In this document: one piece after another, positions 25,401 through 35,352 of the stretch
Position numbering within the stretch: the first letter of the stretch is position 1
Layout: each line of letters opens with the position of its first letter
NCBI RefSeq assembly: GCF_903995435.1
Contig: NC_067167.1
Span: forward strand, 18,512,831-18,576,830
Source: Acomys russatus
Taxonomy: Eukaryota; Chordata; Mammalia; Rodentia; Muridae
Direction: 5' to 3'
DNA: 64,000 nt
Translations under genes and position numbers: made by a program
The notes under the pieces: generated by a model
Seen by the model: only the letters and a program-made list of their open reading frames with translations
The model's database searches: none
What the model was told of the DNA's origin: nothing

Positions 25401-28400
25401 GCACTCATATACAATAAATACAACAAATAAATCTTTTAAAAAAATTATGAAACTCGTTCATTCCCTCCCCCACCTTCTCTTCTCCCCATCCTCTTTCAGC
25501 CTAGATGGGGTCTCATGTAGACCAGGCTAGCCTTAAACCCCTTAGGTAGCTAAGGATGACACCAGAACTCCAAATGTTCCTGCGTTTGCCTCACCAGATT
25601 TGTCAGACAGTGGCAGTGAGCACCCCTGAAACCCCAGCCCTTGGGAGGCAGGGGCAGGTGGGTCTCTGTGAGTTCCAAGCCAGCCTGGTCTACATGAGAC
25701 CTACATTAGGCAGGAAAGCCAAGGCCACACAGAGAAACCAGGTCTCAAAAACCTTTGCAAGTACCTTTGCAAGACAGGGTCAATTTAAATAGGAATAAAA
25801 TACTTAAGGGTATAGAAACCTTGCCTGTAAGCGATTGGCTTGGCAATGTTAAGAGCTATCAACACCACGGCAGAGATCTAAAAACCAGTGTTTGATTAAG
25901 TACCTGTCTATTCATCTTGAGTATTCCATTAAGTTGAAATGAAGGCACTGCCAAATTTTGGAGGGGGAAGGGCCACAGTGACTAAAGACTAAAGAGTGCT
26001 GTGTGGTGACACATTACTTGTGACCCCAACACTTAGGAGGAGGAGGGAGGATCATGAATTTGAAGCCAGCTTGGACTGCATGAAGCCCCGTGTCAACAAC
26101 AAAACATCAAAAATAATGGCCGTAAGGGGGCTTAGTGGTTAACAGCACTGGCTGCTCTTCCAGAGAACTGAGGTTCAATTCCCAGTGCCTGTAACACCAG
26201 TTTAGGGGATCTAAACCCTCTTCTGACCTCGCTGGGCAGCAGGGACAGACATGTGCACAAACATACATTACAATTTTCTTTTCTCTCCCCCTTTTCCCCC
26301 CTCTTTTTTTTGGAGACAGGGTTTCTCTGTGTAGCCTTGTCTGTCCTGGACTCACTTTGTAGACCAGGCTGGCCTCAACTCACAGCGATCCATCTGCCTC
26401 GGCCTCCCAAATGCTGGGATTAAAGACATGTGCCACTACCGCCCAGCCAGCTGAATTCATTCTTAATAAGTAAATTTTTTATAAATACACCTTATTAAAT
26501 TTGACATTTGGAAACCAGTACTCAATAGGCTTTACAAAAAAACACACAAAAACGGGCTGGAGAGATGACTCAAAGGTTAAGAGCACTGTCTATTCTTCCA
26601 AAGGTCTTGAGTTCAACTCCCAGCAACCACATGGTGGCTCACAACCATCTATAATGTGATCTGGTGCCCTCTTCTGGAGTGCAGGTGTACATGCAGGCAA
26701 AACACTGTATACATAACAAATAAAAGCTTTAAAACAAAACAAAAACTTTTTAAAGCTGGGTGCAGTGCACACCTGTAATCCCAACTCTCTGGGAGACAGA
26801 GGCAGGTAGATATGAGTTCAAGGCCAGCCTGGTCTACAGAGTGAGTCCAGGACAGCCAAGGCTACACAGAGAAACCGTGTCTCAAAAACAAACAAACAAG
26901 AGCCAGGAAAGGAAGGGTGTCCCCAGGCTGGAATCCCAGCTTCTCTAGAGGAAGGCAAAGAGCACAAATTGAAGGCAGGCCTATTAGTTAGTCCAAGGCC
27001 ATCTTGGGCAATTTAATAAATTCTTGTACCGAAAATAAACAAAGGCAAGTGACCCTGAAGTTTACGTGCCCTCCTGCCTAGCCCTCACAAGACCCCTGAG
27101 CAACTGACTGTGCCACTTCTGGAGAGGAGAGGGACAGTAAGGATTCAACCTGCAGCCTTAGTCACTGAACCCACCAAGTGCTCCTCCACCAGGGGGCGCC
27201 ACATGTGCAGCCCTTGTATTCATTTCCTGAGGTTTCACGTGTAGAGCGAACCAAATTAGCCTGGAGCCCTAAGTAGACCAGGCTAGCCTTGAACTTACGA
27301 CCTTTTTTTGCCTCAGCCTCCCTAATGCAGAGCTGAAAATGTCCATTTTCATGCACAATAAAAATAAGCCAGGAAGGCAGGGTGGTGGAGCAAGCCTTTA
27401 ATCCCCGCACTATGGAAACAGGCAGTTCAAAACAAACAGAAAAAGCTAGGAAAAAAGAGTGATATAGTCAGGTATACTCTTCAAATATGCAGAGATAACC
27501 CACTTTTCACTTTTCCTTCATTACAAATATTGAATCTCTTTTTCAGTGCTGGGTCTTATACTGAGCTCTACCTATCTCCACCTTTAAAACAGAGACTGAA
27601 GCCAGTCTTAGTGAGCTCATGAGCATAATAGCAGCGAAGCAGAAAGCTGAGGCAGCCTGGGCTAGAGGGAGCTATTGTCAACAAACAGAACAAAACAAAA
27701 AAAGACGTGAGGTGTGGGAGATGGCTCAGCTGGTAAGGGCACTTGCTGAGTAAAGTGGAGACTGGTAAGTTGGAGGTAGTGAACAGCTGTCACTGTTTTC
27801 ATGTGAAATTTTGAGATACTAGTACTTGCACAGGGCTGTTTTCACTGCGTGTAAATTCACCTGAGTGCCGGGCATGGTGGTGCACACCTTTAATTTCAGC
27901 CCTTAGGAGGCAGAGGCAGGCGGATCTGGTCTACAAATGCAAGTCCAGGATAGCCAGGACTACAAAAGAAACACCCTGTTTTTGGAAAACTAATAATAAT
28001 AGTAATAACAACAACAACAAACTCACCTCTTTCATTATACCTTTGTTGAAAAGGTTAAGTTAGCGGGCAAATTAGACTATGAATATCTAATTCTGCACAT
28101 GTAAAATCTAAAATCAACACAATGTTATTTTGGGGGTGGGGTGGGGCGATGAAGCCATTTACCTAGTCACAACAGCAAACAACACAGAAACTGGACAGCT
28201 GAATCCAAACTCCCTCCATCAACACTGAAGACCCAAGAATAACCTATCACAAACAGGTTTTTATTTAACACCCCAAAGCAAATGAATAGGCATCTATGAG
28301 GTGTAAAAAACAGTCAATGTGCCAGCTGATATACAGATGGGATTATTGGAGCAATATGGTTGAACTATTAAGAACTCAGGCAGGCTAGGAAGGCAGAAGC

Positions 28401-31400
28401 AGGCTTTATCTCTCTGAGTTCAAGGCCAGCCTGGTCTCCAAGAACTAGTTCCAGGACAGCCAGGACTACATAGAGAAACCCTGTACAGAAAAAAAAAAAA
28501 ATAACAGCCACCCCACCACCAAAACAAACCAACAGAAACCAAAAAACAAACAAAAAAAAAAAAACCACCAAAAAACAAAAAAAAACAACAACAACCCTCA
28601 TCCAGTTGGAAGAACTGTGGGTCTTGGCTGACTCCAAAGGGAAGACCAGCCTACCAGGCTGTAGCAGATGCAAATGCTAACCGAGTGCTCTCCTTTGAAG
28701 AAACTTCTGCTGCTTTGGGGGCCTACGAGGTCCTCCTTTGGGTCTGGGGGAGCCATAGTCCCAGATGGGTATATCTCACAATGTTTTTCAAAAGTGTACC
28801 TTGAGCTGGGGATGCTACCCAGTGGTAGGGTGCCTGCCTAGCACACAAGCTCAGAGTTCAATTGTCCGGGGCAAAGGAGGAGATAAAAGACTACCTGGGG
28901 GGTGGTGGTGGGGAATACAAATGAGCTATCTCTGAGTGATGTTGACAAAATGTTCTCCCTTTGAATGACTTATCTTTTCAGTGACTTAAATCTCTTGGTC
29001 AAATACGCCAGTACCCATGGAAAGAGTGACTGGTGGAGGGGGGGAGGAGGTATAAAAGAGAACTGATCCTACTTGGGAAGGGAGGGAGGTAGTAATTCCT
29101 ACTAATTCCTGATTAGGACTGACTGCTAGCAGCCTTACCATCCTGGTTTTAGTTAGGTTTTGGGATGCCTTCTTTTTTGCCACTCCTTGCTTTTACTGTT
29201 TTGATTTTGCTGGATTTGGATTTTCCCAAGATACCAAACCTTGCTGCAGACTATCTGGACAGTTAAACCCTCAGTGAGAGCCACAGACCCAGACGGAACT
29301 GTGTGGTGTGGTGTGGCTTACAACGGCACCTGGATCCAACCCGGGTGGAGTCACTTCTGATTCTCCGTTTAGCAGTCTATGGGCCCTATTTTGCTATACA
29401 AATCTCCATCAAAAAAAAAAAAAAAAAAAAAAAATCTAGCCAGGCGGTGGTGGCGCACACCTTTAATCCCAGCACTCAGGAGGCAGAGGCATCGCTGAGT
29501 TGGAGGCCAGCCTGGTCAACAAAGGGAGTCCAGGACAGCCAAAGCTACACAGAGAAACTTTGTCTTGAAAACAAACCAACCAAACAAACTACCCAGAAAG
29601 GCTGCCTAGATACACTGAAGACTTAGAAACAAAAGACCTCAACTCAAAAAGTCCTGGCTGACCAAGTGACCTTGAGACAAGTTACCACTGGAGTCTAAAT
29701 TTGGTGTCTCCCACTACCTCCCCCAATCCCTAAAGGGTCTTCCTATGTAGACCAGGCTGCCCTTGAACTCAGATATCCACCCCCCCACCTCCCACATGCT
29801 GGTACTTATGATGTGAACCACAAGTTCTTTTTTCCCAAGACCGGATCTTATTATTTTGCCCAGGCTAGCCTCAAATCCATGATCTTCCTGACTTAGCCTC
29901 CTAAATGCTGGGCTTCTTGACATATCTTAACACCAGGCCAAGGTCTCTAACTTCCTATGCTGTGTTACCTTTTTTTTCCCCCAAAGATTTATTTATTTAT
30001 TATGTATATGGTGTTCTGCCTGCATGTACACCTACACACCAGAAGAGGACACCAGATCTTATTATAGATGGTTGTGAGCCACCATGTGGTTGCTGGGGAT
30101 TGGAACTCGGGACCTTTGGAAGATCAGCCAGTGTTTAACCTGAGCAATCTCTCCAGCCCCAGCTATGTTGCGGTCCTAAGGTAGAAAACAGGAAAAACAA
30201 ACAGGATGAAGAAAAAGGGTGTGAGCAGGGTGTGGTGGCCCACACCTTTAATCCTACCACTCAGAGAGGCAGAGGCAGGTGGATAGCTGTGAGGCTAGTC
30301 TGGTCTACAAAGTGAGTTCAGGACAGCCAAGGCTGCAGAGAAACCCTGTCTCAAAAAACCAAAAAGAAAAAAACCAAGGGTGTGTGGGGGGTGGGAGTAT
30401 GACACATAAAACTACTATTGGAGGTATCTGTTCTAGGTAAACACTGAGACTCAGCCCTTTAGGCTGGGTGAGGTTGCCCACACCTTTAATCCCAGCACTC
30501 AGGAGGCTGTGAGTTCGAGGCCAGCCTGGTCTACAAAGTGAGTCCAGGACAGGCAAGGCCACACAGAGAAACCCTGCCTTTAAAAAAAAAAAAAAAACCT
30601 CAGCCCTTCAACTCCAGCACTCAGGTGAGACAATAGGAGCTCTTCGTAGTAACTTACTCTCATCCTTAAAACATATATTTGGCCGGGCGTAGTGGCGCAC
30701 GCCTTTAATCCCAGCACTCGGGAGGCAGAGGCAGGCGGATCGCTGTGAGTTCAAGGCCAGCCTGGTCTACAAAGTGAGTCCAGGATGGCCAAGGCTACAC
30801 AGAGAAATCCTGTCTCGAAAAACCAAAAAAAAAAAAAAAAAAAAAAAACATATATTTGAAGGTCCTAACCAGGACACTGGGGTTTCTCTAAGCCAGTAAA
30901 GACTTCTTTCTTACCCATTAGCTAGAGAGTTGGGACGAGCAGCTTTGTAGTCTACCCTGGAGAGTGAGCGGGATCATTTCAATAGGGACAGCACATCTGT
31001 AGCTTTCCTAGACAGCTCACTGTTTTGCTAAGAGTTTATTCCATAATTGTCCCATAATATAAAGAGCCTCAACTCTACACAACCACAGAAATAACACTTC
31101 TGAAGAGCTAAACCAGATGTTGGAAGTTGGCTGAATGTCCGGGAGAGTTCCAGCATCTTCCCTCAGAGCATATCCCCTAGCAAGTAGATACACAGGCGCT
31201 AAGAGCCAGAGCTATATATATGACCCCTCTGATACACTCCCTGGGCCTTGCTCATCTCACTTTATCTAAAAATACTGCTCTTATTTTGAAAGCAGGCTGT
31301 AGCAATTATTTTACAGGGAGCGAGGGAGAAGAGGGATGGGAGAGAGAGAGAGACACACACCCACCCAGGATTGAACCCAAGACTTCCATGTGCTTGCTAG

Positions 31401-33160
31401 GCAAGCTCTGTAGCTATATCCTTTAGCACTGTCTCCTTGCATCAAGCACACAAGCCAATCCGTGGACCTGCTTAAGGTCATTTATGAAGTACTTATCAAG
31501 ACTGCTTTGCCAGAGCCACAATTTACTCTTAGCCCCATAGTTTCTCCTAGGGACCACTGATTGGCATATAGACATGGAGACAGACAGGCACACAAAATAA
31601 TATGCCTGAATTTCCAACTGCATTTTGTGGCACAAATTCAAAGGTAACTTAAAAGGCTTTGAAGTTTAGCCTCACAAAAGACAGAGCATCCAGACTGCTG
31701 GGGGGCGGGGAGGGAAAGGGAGGAGTGGGGGGGGGGGGGGGCTTTACCGAGAGGCCAGCTTCTAGGAGTGGGAACGAACTGGTTCCCTTGACTGCTTCCT
31801 AATTCTGTCATGTGGGCAAAGGACTTCTCAAAGCTGTCTTTCTCACCTATAAAACAGGCCTGACCAGCACCACCTCCCACTGCTAAAGGGATTACATGTA
31901 ACAAACGTTCCCCTGGCTGTACCTAACACATTGTAAACGCTCAACTAAAAAATTACACAGCAGAGTGGTGAACAAGTCAGACGGGATCCCGGGTCGCTTA
32001 TTCGCTTCTGTATGCTTTTATATTTAGCTTGCCTTGCCCTAGCACGGGCCTCCTTCAAAGGCAACCCCCTCCCTCGGGTAGACAGCATTTAACGCTGTTG
32101 TTGGCTTTTTCCCTTTGTGCATCTCTTAGAGGCCCTTGTGTGTTTCTTTCTCTCCTGTGTAGACCCACTTCAAAGACCTTTCTCTGGAAGTTCCTTCAGG
32201 ATTCACGTTGCACATTTGAAGGTTTCAAACCAACCTGAAGTGTTTCTATTAAAAAAAAAACCACCAGAGGGGTTTATAGACCATAACTTTCAAGCACGCG
32301 ATTTTTTTTAATCGTAAGAACCAAGCCAGCGTGTATGCTATGTCATAGTTTTCATACTACAGGGGCTAGCAATAAGGAAGCCATTAAATTCCCATCTCCA
32401 GCTCTACGCCTGGTGTTTTACTGGACAGGTCTGTGGTAGCAGAATTCGGAACGTTAACTTTTTCCTCTATCAGTTCATTTTAGGCGTGGCAACGCTACAA
32501 GACTCTTCCCAGGTACCAAGTGACTTCACTGCCCAGAGCAAGTTAAAAAAAACTCATTTTAAGATCGAACGACTACAACTCTAACAAAACACGACTCAAA
32601 GAAAGAAAGAAACAAACAAAATCTCTCTCCCAGCGAATACTCCAAAGGCCTTTATCAATTCCAACGCAGAGGGGTTAAAATTGCACACCGGTCTTTCCTT
32701 CCCAGATGTCAAGCCACAAGGCAGGGCAGCCTTGAAACTAGAAGAGGGAGAGGTCGCTGTGCTGAAAAGGGCAACTTTGCTCGGTTCTGGCCTATCTTGT
32801 CTCTTTTGGCATCGTTCCACGTCTCTCGCTGGCCATCTTTCGGTCGCCAGCAAAACTTTAAGAGGCCGTTTTGTAAATGGAGGAATATACGCAATGGAAC
32901 CAACTGCTTACTACGACCTAATGGACCGCCTGGAAGGCAGTCTGGCGAACCCAGAGAGTGGGTTCCAGCTCCGGGAAAGAGGGCTGCCCACGACCCGCAG
33001 GCTGGGCGGTGCAGGGGGTGCGGGACGGAGCCCGGTCGCCAGCCTTTGTCCCCTATGTGCTCACCTCGTCCTCCTGCTCGCTGCGGAAGCACAGGCAGGC
33101 CGCCCGCTTCTTGAAGCCCTCGCGGTCGTACGTCCGCGTCTGGTTGGGCTTGAACTTCAT
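17524..33160 (-). CDS. NUDT4: NUDT4 (DIPP2) diphosphoinositol polyphosphate phosphohydrolase 2, complete, five coding exons
   Basis: NUDT4 is a cytosolic Nudix hydrolase that removes the beta-phosphate from diphosphoinositol polyphosphates (PP-InsP5, [PP]2-InsP4) and also acts on diadenosine polyphosphates. The exons, in coding order, are 33160-33065, 21361-21251, 20185-20141, 18241-18154 and 17726-17524. The product is 180 residues, or 179 with the alternative exon 4 acceptor. The Nudix box is complete, running from G50 in PGGGMEPEEEP through REVYEE to AGV across the exon 2/3 junction, with the metal-binding glutamates of REVYEE (E65, E68, E69) present. Human has MMKFKPNQ; here only one Met is seen, because the codon before ATG is AGG. 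Differences from the human protein I remember are conservative (GVFE for GIFE, AIRVLQ for AIKVLQ). All introns have GT-AG ends. The retained introns show this is the parent gene and not a NUDT4B-like processed copy. Confidence 0.97.
17943..18098 (+). mobile_element. B1 SINE between NUDT4 exons 5 and 4
   Basis: GGGCTGGGGCATGATGGCCC to CTTGAAAAACCAAAAAG, antisense with respect to NUDT4. Confidence 0.9.
18154..18241 (-). CDS. NUDT4: NUDT4 coding exon 4 with tandem acceptor
   Basis: The exon encodes (Q)NQDRKHRTYVYVLTVTEI followed by LEDWEDSVNI and the first base of Gly, with donor ATAG/GTGAGC. The acceptor reads TTCAAGCAGAAT, so splicing after AAG (exon from 18241) includes one extra Gln and splicing after CAG (exon from 18238) omits it. 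This corresponds to the published DIPP2beta/DIPP2alpha difference at Gln86 of the human numbering. Confidence 0.95.
18377..18560 (+). mobile_element. B2 SINE in NUDT4 intron 3
   Basis: GGGGCTGGAGAGATGGAGAG to AATAAATAAATCTTAAG. ID- and B1-like scraps follow at 18603-18815. Confidence 0.9.
19310..19570. mobile_element. B3-like antisense and truncated B1 sense, joined
   Basis: 19310-19448 reads TTCTTTATTTTATGTGCGTG to CAGTTACTCTTAACCTGAGC (reversed B3). 19451-19570 is a B1 body (ACCTTTAATCCCAGCATGCA on) lacking part of its middle. Confidence 0.78.
19829..19944 (-). mobile_element. Truncated B1, antisense, with 13-base target-site duplication
   Basis: CACACTGAATCCT stands at 19829-19841 and 19932-19944. 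Between them is a T-rich tail and only the 3' half of a B1 in reverse, so the element is 5'-truncated. Confidence 0.9.
20141..20185 (-). CDS. NUDT4: NUDT4 coding micro-exon 3 (15 codons)
   Basis: Exon of 45 nt encoding AGVKGKLGRLLGVFE, flanked by TTTAAATAG and the perfect donor GTGAGT. It was found by searching for the residues missing between exons 2 and 4; it contributes AGV, the last part of the Nudix signature. Confidence 0.94.
20573..20610. repeat. 19-bp tandem duplication beside a B1
   Basis: GACTCTTGAAGCCTGGCTG occurs twice in tandem, the second copy overlapping the first bases of the B1 at 20603. It may be a duplication of the SINE's own head plus flank. Confidence 0.85.
20603..20752 (+). 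mobile_element. B1 SINE in NUDT4 intron 2
   Basis: GCCTGGCTGGTTGTGGTGGC to CTTGAAAAACAACAAAAG. Confidence 0.92.
21251..21361 (-). CDS. NUDT4: NUDT4 coding exon 2 (most of the Nudix box)
   Basis: Exon of 111 nt (37 codons), between GGGTCCTGCAG and GAGGAG/GTGAGA. It encodes VLLVSSSRYPDQWIVPGGG and then MEPEEEPGGAAVREVYEE, that is, the Nudix fold's glycine-rich strand and the catalytic helix. Intron 1 upstream is about 11.7 kb. Confidence 0.97.
22405..22455. repeat. (CA)n microsatellite
   Basis: About 25 uninterrupted CA units in NUDT4 intron 1, directly left of an antisense B1 whose sequence starts TTTTTGGTTTTTTTGAGAG. Confidence 0.97.
22456..22762. mobile_element. B1 antisense followed by B2 sense
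   Basis: 22456-22575 is a reversed B1 next to the CA repeat. 22580-22762 is a B2 (AGGCTGGAAGGATGGCTCAG to AATAAATAAATACATCTC). Confidence 0.88.
23325..23650 (+). repeat. Rodent interspersed repeat, copy 2 (same family as 3147-3495)
   Basis: It starts GATGGTGTGACAAAGCACTG, passes through a 'cccactt...tcagtcaattag' middle, and ends GCTGTGTCAAGGTGACAATC, paralleling copy 1. It lies in NUDT4 intron 1. Confidence 0.55.
24711..24856 (+). mobile_element. B1 SINE
   Basis: CACCGGTTATGGTGGCTCAC to GAGAAACCCTGC, but its tail is a run of T instead of A, which is unusual for a sense B1. Confidence 0.88.
25259..25457 (+). mobile_element. B2 SINE with target-site duplication
   Basis: GGGGCTGGAGAAATGGCTCA to AACAAATAAATCTTTTAAAA, flanked by ATGAAACTCG at 25259-25268 and 25448-25457. 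Confidence 0.93.
25604..26290 (+). mobile_element. B1, old B1 and B2 in a row, all sense
   Basis: 25604-25765 is B1 with an altered middle. 26000-26106 is a diverged B1. 26118-26290 is a B2 head and body (GGGGGCTTAGTGGTTAACAG). Confidence 0.75.
26310..26450 (-). mobile_element. B1 SINE, antisense
   Basis: TTTTTTGGAGACAGGGTTTC to GTGCCACTACCGCCCAGCC. Confidence 0.92.
26552..26900 (+). mobile_element. B2 followed by B1, both sense
   Basis: 26552-26745 is a B2 (GGGCTGGAGAGATGACTCAA to AACAAATAAAAGC). 26755-26900 is a B1 (AGCTGGGTGCAGTGCACACC to CTCAAAAACAAACAAACAAG). Confidence 0.92.
27862..27995 (+). mobile_element. B1 SINE with internal deletion
   Basis: GTGCCGGGCATGGTGGTGCA. The piece between GCGGATC and TGGTCTAC (about 25 bases) is missing. 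Confidence 0.88.
28378..28600 (+). mobile_element. 5'-truncated B1 with a very long A-rich tail
   Basis: The B1 body from CAGGCTAGGAAGGCAGAAGC to GAAACCCTGTACAG is followed by about 110 bases of A-rich sequence broken by CC, CAACA and ACCACC. Confidence 0.82.
28804..28880 (+). mobile_element. ID SINE, sense
   Basis: GCTGGGGATGCTACCCAGTG and GTGCCTGCCTAGCACACAAG are the tRNA-Ala-like ID core. Confidence 0.8.
29408..29588 (+). mobile_element. B1 SINE preceded by an A-homopolymer
   Basis: About 24 A bases, then AGCCAGGCGGTGGTGGCGCA to an AACCAACCAAACAAAC tail. The A-run may be the tail of an earlier insertion. Confidence 0.9.
29985..30160 (-). mobile_element. B2 SINE, antisense
   Basis: AAGATTTATTTATTTATTAT to GCAATCTCTCCAGCCCC. 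Confidence 0.92.
30225..30598 (+). mobile_element. Two B1 SINEs, sense
   Basis: 30225-30373 (GAGCAGGGTGTGGTGGCCCA on) and 30464-30598 (GGCTGGGTGAGGTTGCCCAC on), each with an A-rich tail. Confidence 0.9.
30668..30858 (+). mobile_element. Young B1 SINE with 14-base target-site duplication
   Basis: AAAACATATATTTG at 30668-30681 and 30845-30858 encloses a near-consensus B1 (GCCGGGCGTAGTGGCGCACG) and a clean A tail. Confidence 0.95.
33065..33160 (-). CDS. NUDT4: NUDT4 coding exon 1
   Basis: ATG at 33160-33158 in CTCTAGGATGA (A at -3), encoding MKFKPNQTRTYDREGFKKRA and on to SEQEDE (32 codons, phase 0). The donor is GACGAG/GTGAGC. It lies inside the CpG island. The start fits the rodent form of the protein, which has a single Met. 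Confidence 0.96.
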
Positions 33161-33579
33161 CCTAGAGCCGGGCTCTGGCTGCCGCTGCTCCGGCCGCCAC
33201 CGTGGGGACCCGGCCGCCGCCACCCCGCCGGGGAGTCGGGGCGAAGGGAGTCACTGCGCTCGGGCGCCGGCGGGACGGGCGGCGGCGGCGGCGCAGACAC
33301 GGACGGCGAGGTCGGGTGGCCGCCGCGACGCGGAGCGGAACGTGGGTCACTGCAGCCCGGGCGCAACGATGGAAGTGCCGCCTCTGCTCCGGTGCCCGCC
33401 GCTCTCCATGGAGCCCGCCGCCGCTCGCAGCCACTCCTTGCCTCCTGCAGCAGCCGCCGCCGCCGCCGACGCGGGGGGAAGAGCGCGACTGTAGGCTCGT
33501 GCCACGCGGAGACAGTTAGAGGGAGCAGCGCCGACCGGGCAGGGACGCCGAGGATGCGCGCCGCCCCCTTCGCCCGCAT
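33157..33579 (-). other. Upstream ORF (140 codons) overlapping the NUDT4 start codon
   Basis: An ATG at 33579-33577 opens a frame of 140 codons that ends in TGA at 33159-33157, so stop and NUDT4 start share bases as ATGA. The product (MRAKGAARILGVPARSALLP at its start) is rich in Arg and Pro, as expected from GC-rich DNA, and I recognise no domain. It matters only if transcription starts upstream of 33579. Confidence 0.35.
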
Positions 33580-33869
33580 TTAAGCTGGGTTCGCGCGCGC
33601 GCGCACGCGCGCTCTCGTCGGCGCGCCCCATCGCGCCTGCGCGCCAGGACCGTTGCGGGAGGGGGGGATTGGGAGGAAAGCTGGGCTGGGCTGGGGGGGG
33701 CGGGGGGAGGAGCGTCTTCTGCCGGCCTGGGGCGGGGCACGCGGCCCAAGTCTAGGGCTCCACGGGCTCTGCCCCGCCCGTGGGCTGGTGCTCGGGCGTG
33801 CGTGGAAGGGGTCGCGCTTTGTATAAGACCAGGGAAGGAAGTGAGCCGAGACCCGCTTGCTCTCCATTT

Positions 33870-34370
33870 TAGTAGTCCGAAAGAGTTCCCTTTAGGGACG
33901 AGCCCCAGTATTGTATTCTGGAGCCAAGGTGCCGGGAGCTGTGACTGCGGAAGCTTCGCGGCCAGTGAAGACTAGGAAGGTTAAGTTCATTGAGTTCTCT
34001 CTCCCTTCTCTCCCTTACCTTCTCCCTCTCCCCCATTTCCCCTCGCTCGATGAGGGTGCCTTATATCTTCTTGAAAAATCAGCCCAAGCTTTGAATTGGT
34101 CTGCACAATCGTCCATGCTGTAGCACCCCCCCCCCCAAACCTCGGCTCGCCCTCCAAATCGCAGCTTGAGCACTGGTTATGGTTGTTACTTTTCTGTGTG
34201 TATCTCATTCTAAGTAAGTGGGGAGCTAGGGCCGCAGCAATCAATCAATGGGTTTTTGTTGTCTGGAAGCTCACATCCTTAGGCACTTGGAACAACTTCC
34301 TATATTTCAGTGTCACTGAAGGGCTAAGATGGAAGGTAGGAGCCCTGACATCACTGGAATTCAAGAAAAC
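33870..34370. other. Unique sequence upstream of the NUDT4 CpG island
   Basis: It contains CT-rich stretches (CTCTCTCCCTTCTCTCCCTT) and a C-homopolymer at 34125-34136. No convincing gene is seen, although a divergent non-coding transcript from the CpG island could start here. Confidence 0.6.
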
Positions 34371-34377
34371 CCCTAAT

Positions 34378-34520
34378 CCAAATCAGGTGTGGAATCCCAG
34401 GTATGCAATCCCAGCACTTGGGATACAAAAACAGAAGGATTAGGAACCGAAGGTCATCTCCCATACATTTGGAGTTGGAGACTGGTCTAGTCTACACGAG
34501 ACCCTATCTCAAAACCCAAA
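34378..34520 (+). mobile_element. Old B1-like SINE, sense
   Basis: GCAATCCCAGCACTTGGGAT and GACTGGTCTAGTCTACACGA in a diverged context, 0.5 kb left of nothing coding. Confidence 0.65.
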
Positions 34521-35352
34521 CCCCCCAACCCACTGGAGCTCAGCTTCCCACAGAACTGTTTAGACCGCCGCATCCGCTTGTTTTTCGTTACTGGAAGGCC
34601 TCTGGTGTGCCGGGCACTGGCATCTAATACAACCTTCCAAGAGAAATAACCTAAGAATAGAGAAATAGTGACCAGCCGCAGGGGACATATGAAACTGCAG
34701 AGGTGATGCCGTCGGAGGAGTAGTGGACTGCAGAGATCTTTGGCCAAGGGGGGGGGGGGCAGGGGGCGGGAAGAACCAAGCTTTCCTAGGCTGTAGGGCA
34801 GGAACCAGGGCAGCAAGAGGAGGAGCTAAGAAGACAAAGAGCTGAAGTCTCAAAGAGAAGGGAACTGGGGTTTATGCAAAGGTCAGCGAGGCGGGGGTGG
34901 GGTGCGGGGAGGAGGGGGACAGAACTCTTAGAAATGAAAGAAGGCCAATGGGGCTGTAGAGGGGACCGGAAGCTTGCACCTCAGGCTGAGGGCTGTGAGG
35001 CATGACCAAGAGCAGGGCTCTCTTGGTGAGCCAGGGCACTTCTTTGATAGGAGACAGCGTGCCTGCCCCCCCCCCCCCCCCCCGCGCACCCTCCTCCCTG
35101 CCTCCCGCCCCCAGAGCCTAGCAGCCGCAAGTTTGGAGAATGAGTTAATGTTGATAACTGGTTTAAGGAATGAAGCTTCACCACAATTAGAAATCAAGTC
35201 TGTGCAGAAACATCCTCCAAGCTGTTCTTACTGAAGCCACCCGAGGTTTTAACTATTTCCAGGATTTACACATGACCTAGGAACGCCAATAGGACCGATA
35301 TTGCAAGTGTTCTTTTCAGATGATTGATTCTCTCTGATAAAGTGGTCTTTTA

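Larger units (their letters stand above)
21362..33064 (-). other. NUDT4: NUDT4 intron 1
   Basis: Intron of about 11.7 kb, full of B1 and B2 insertions in both orientations between 22.4 and 30.9 kb. The part next to exon 1 (about 30.9-32.9 kb) has no clear SINE; it contains a G-homopolymer near 31727 and nothing that looks coding. I saw no additional exon. Confidence 0.8.
32900..33860 (-). promoter_or_regulatory. NUDT4: CpG-island promoter and 5' UTR of NUDT4
   Basis: CpG-rich sequence covers NUDT4 exon 1 and about 650 bases upstream of it. It includes GGGGCGGGGC-type GC boxes near 33698-33712 and 33730-33738, an inverted CCAAT (ATTGG at 33668-33672), an NRF1-like CGCGCCTGCGCG at 33632-33643, an alternating CG run near 33592-33612, and GGC triplets at about 33450-33475 that would lie in the 5' UTR. 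There is no clear TATA box on the NUDT4 strand. The start site is probably in 33450-33650, by inference. CpG islands often fire in both directions, so a divergent + transcript is possible. Confidence 0.85.

Noticed and set aside
28804..28880. Possible tRNA gene
   Set aside because: The A-box-like sequence belongs to an ID SINE. It lacks a full cloverleaf and anticodon arm; the same holds for the other ID and B2 heads.
30164..30184. GCGGTCCTAAGGTAG resembles a conserved 23S rRNA segment
   Set aside because: Only about 15 bases match, with no rRNA sequence on either side. The context is a B2 end and unique intron, so this is chance similarity.
32681..33583. 300-codon open frame on the + strand across the NUDT4 CpG island
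   Set aside because: It is antisense to NUDT4 exon 1 and its 5' UTR, stop-poor because of GC content, low in complexity (Ala/Arg/Gly/Pro) and has no known domain. Other frames on both strands there are open too.
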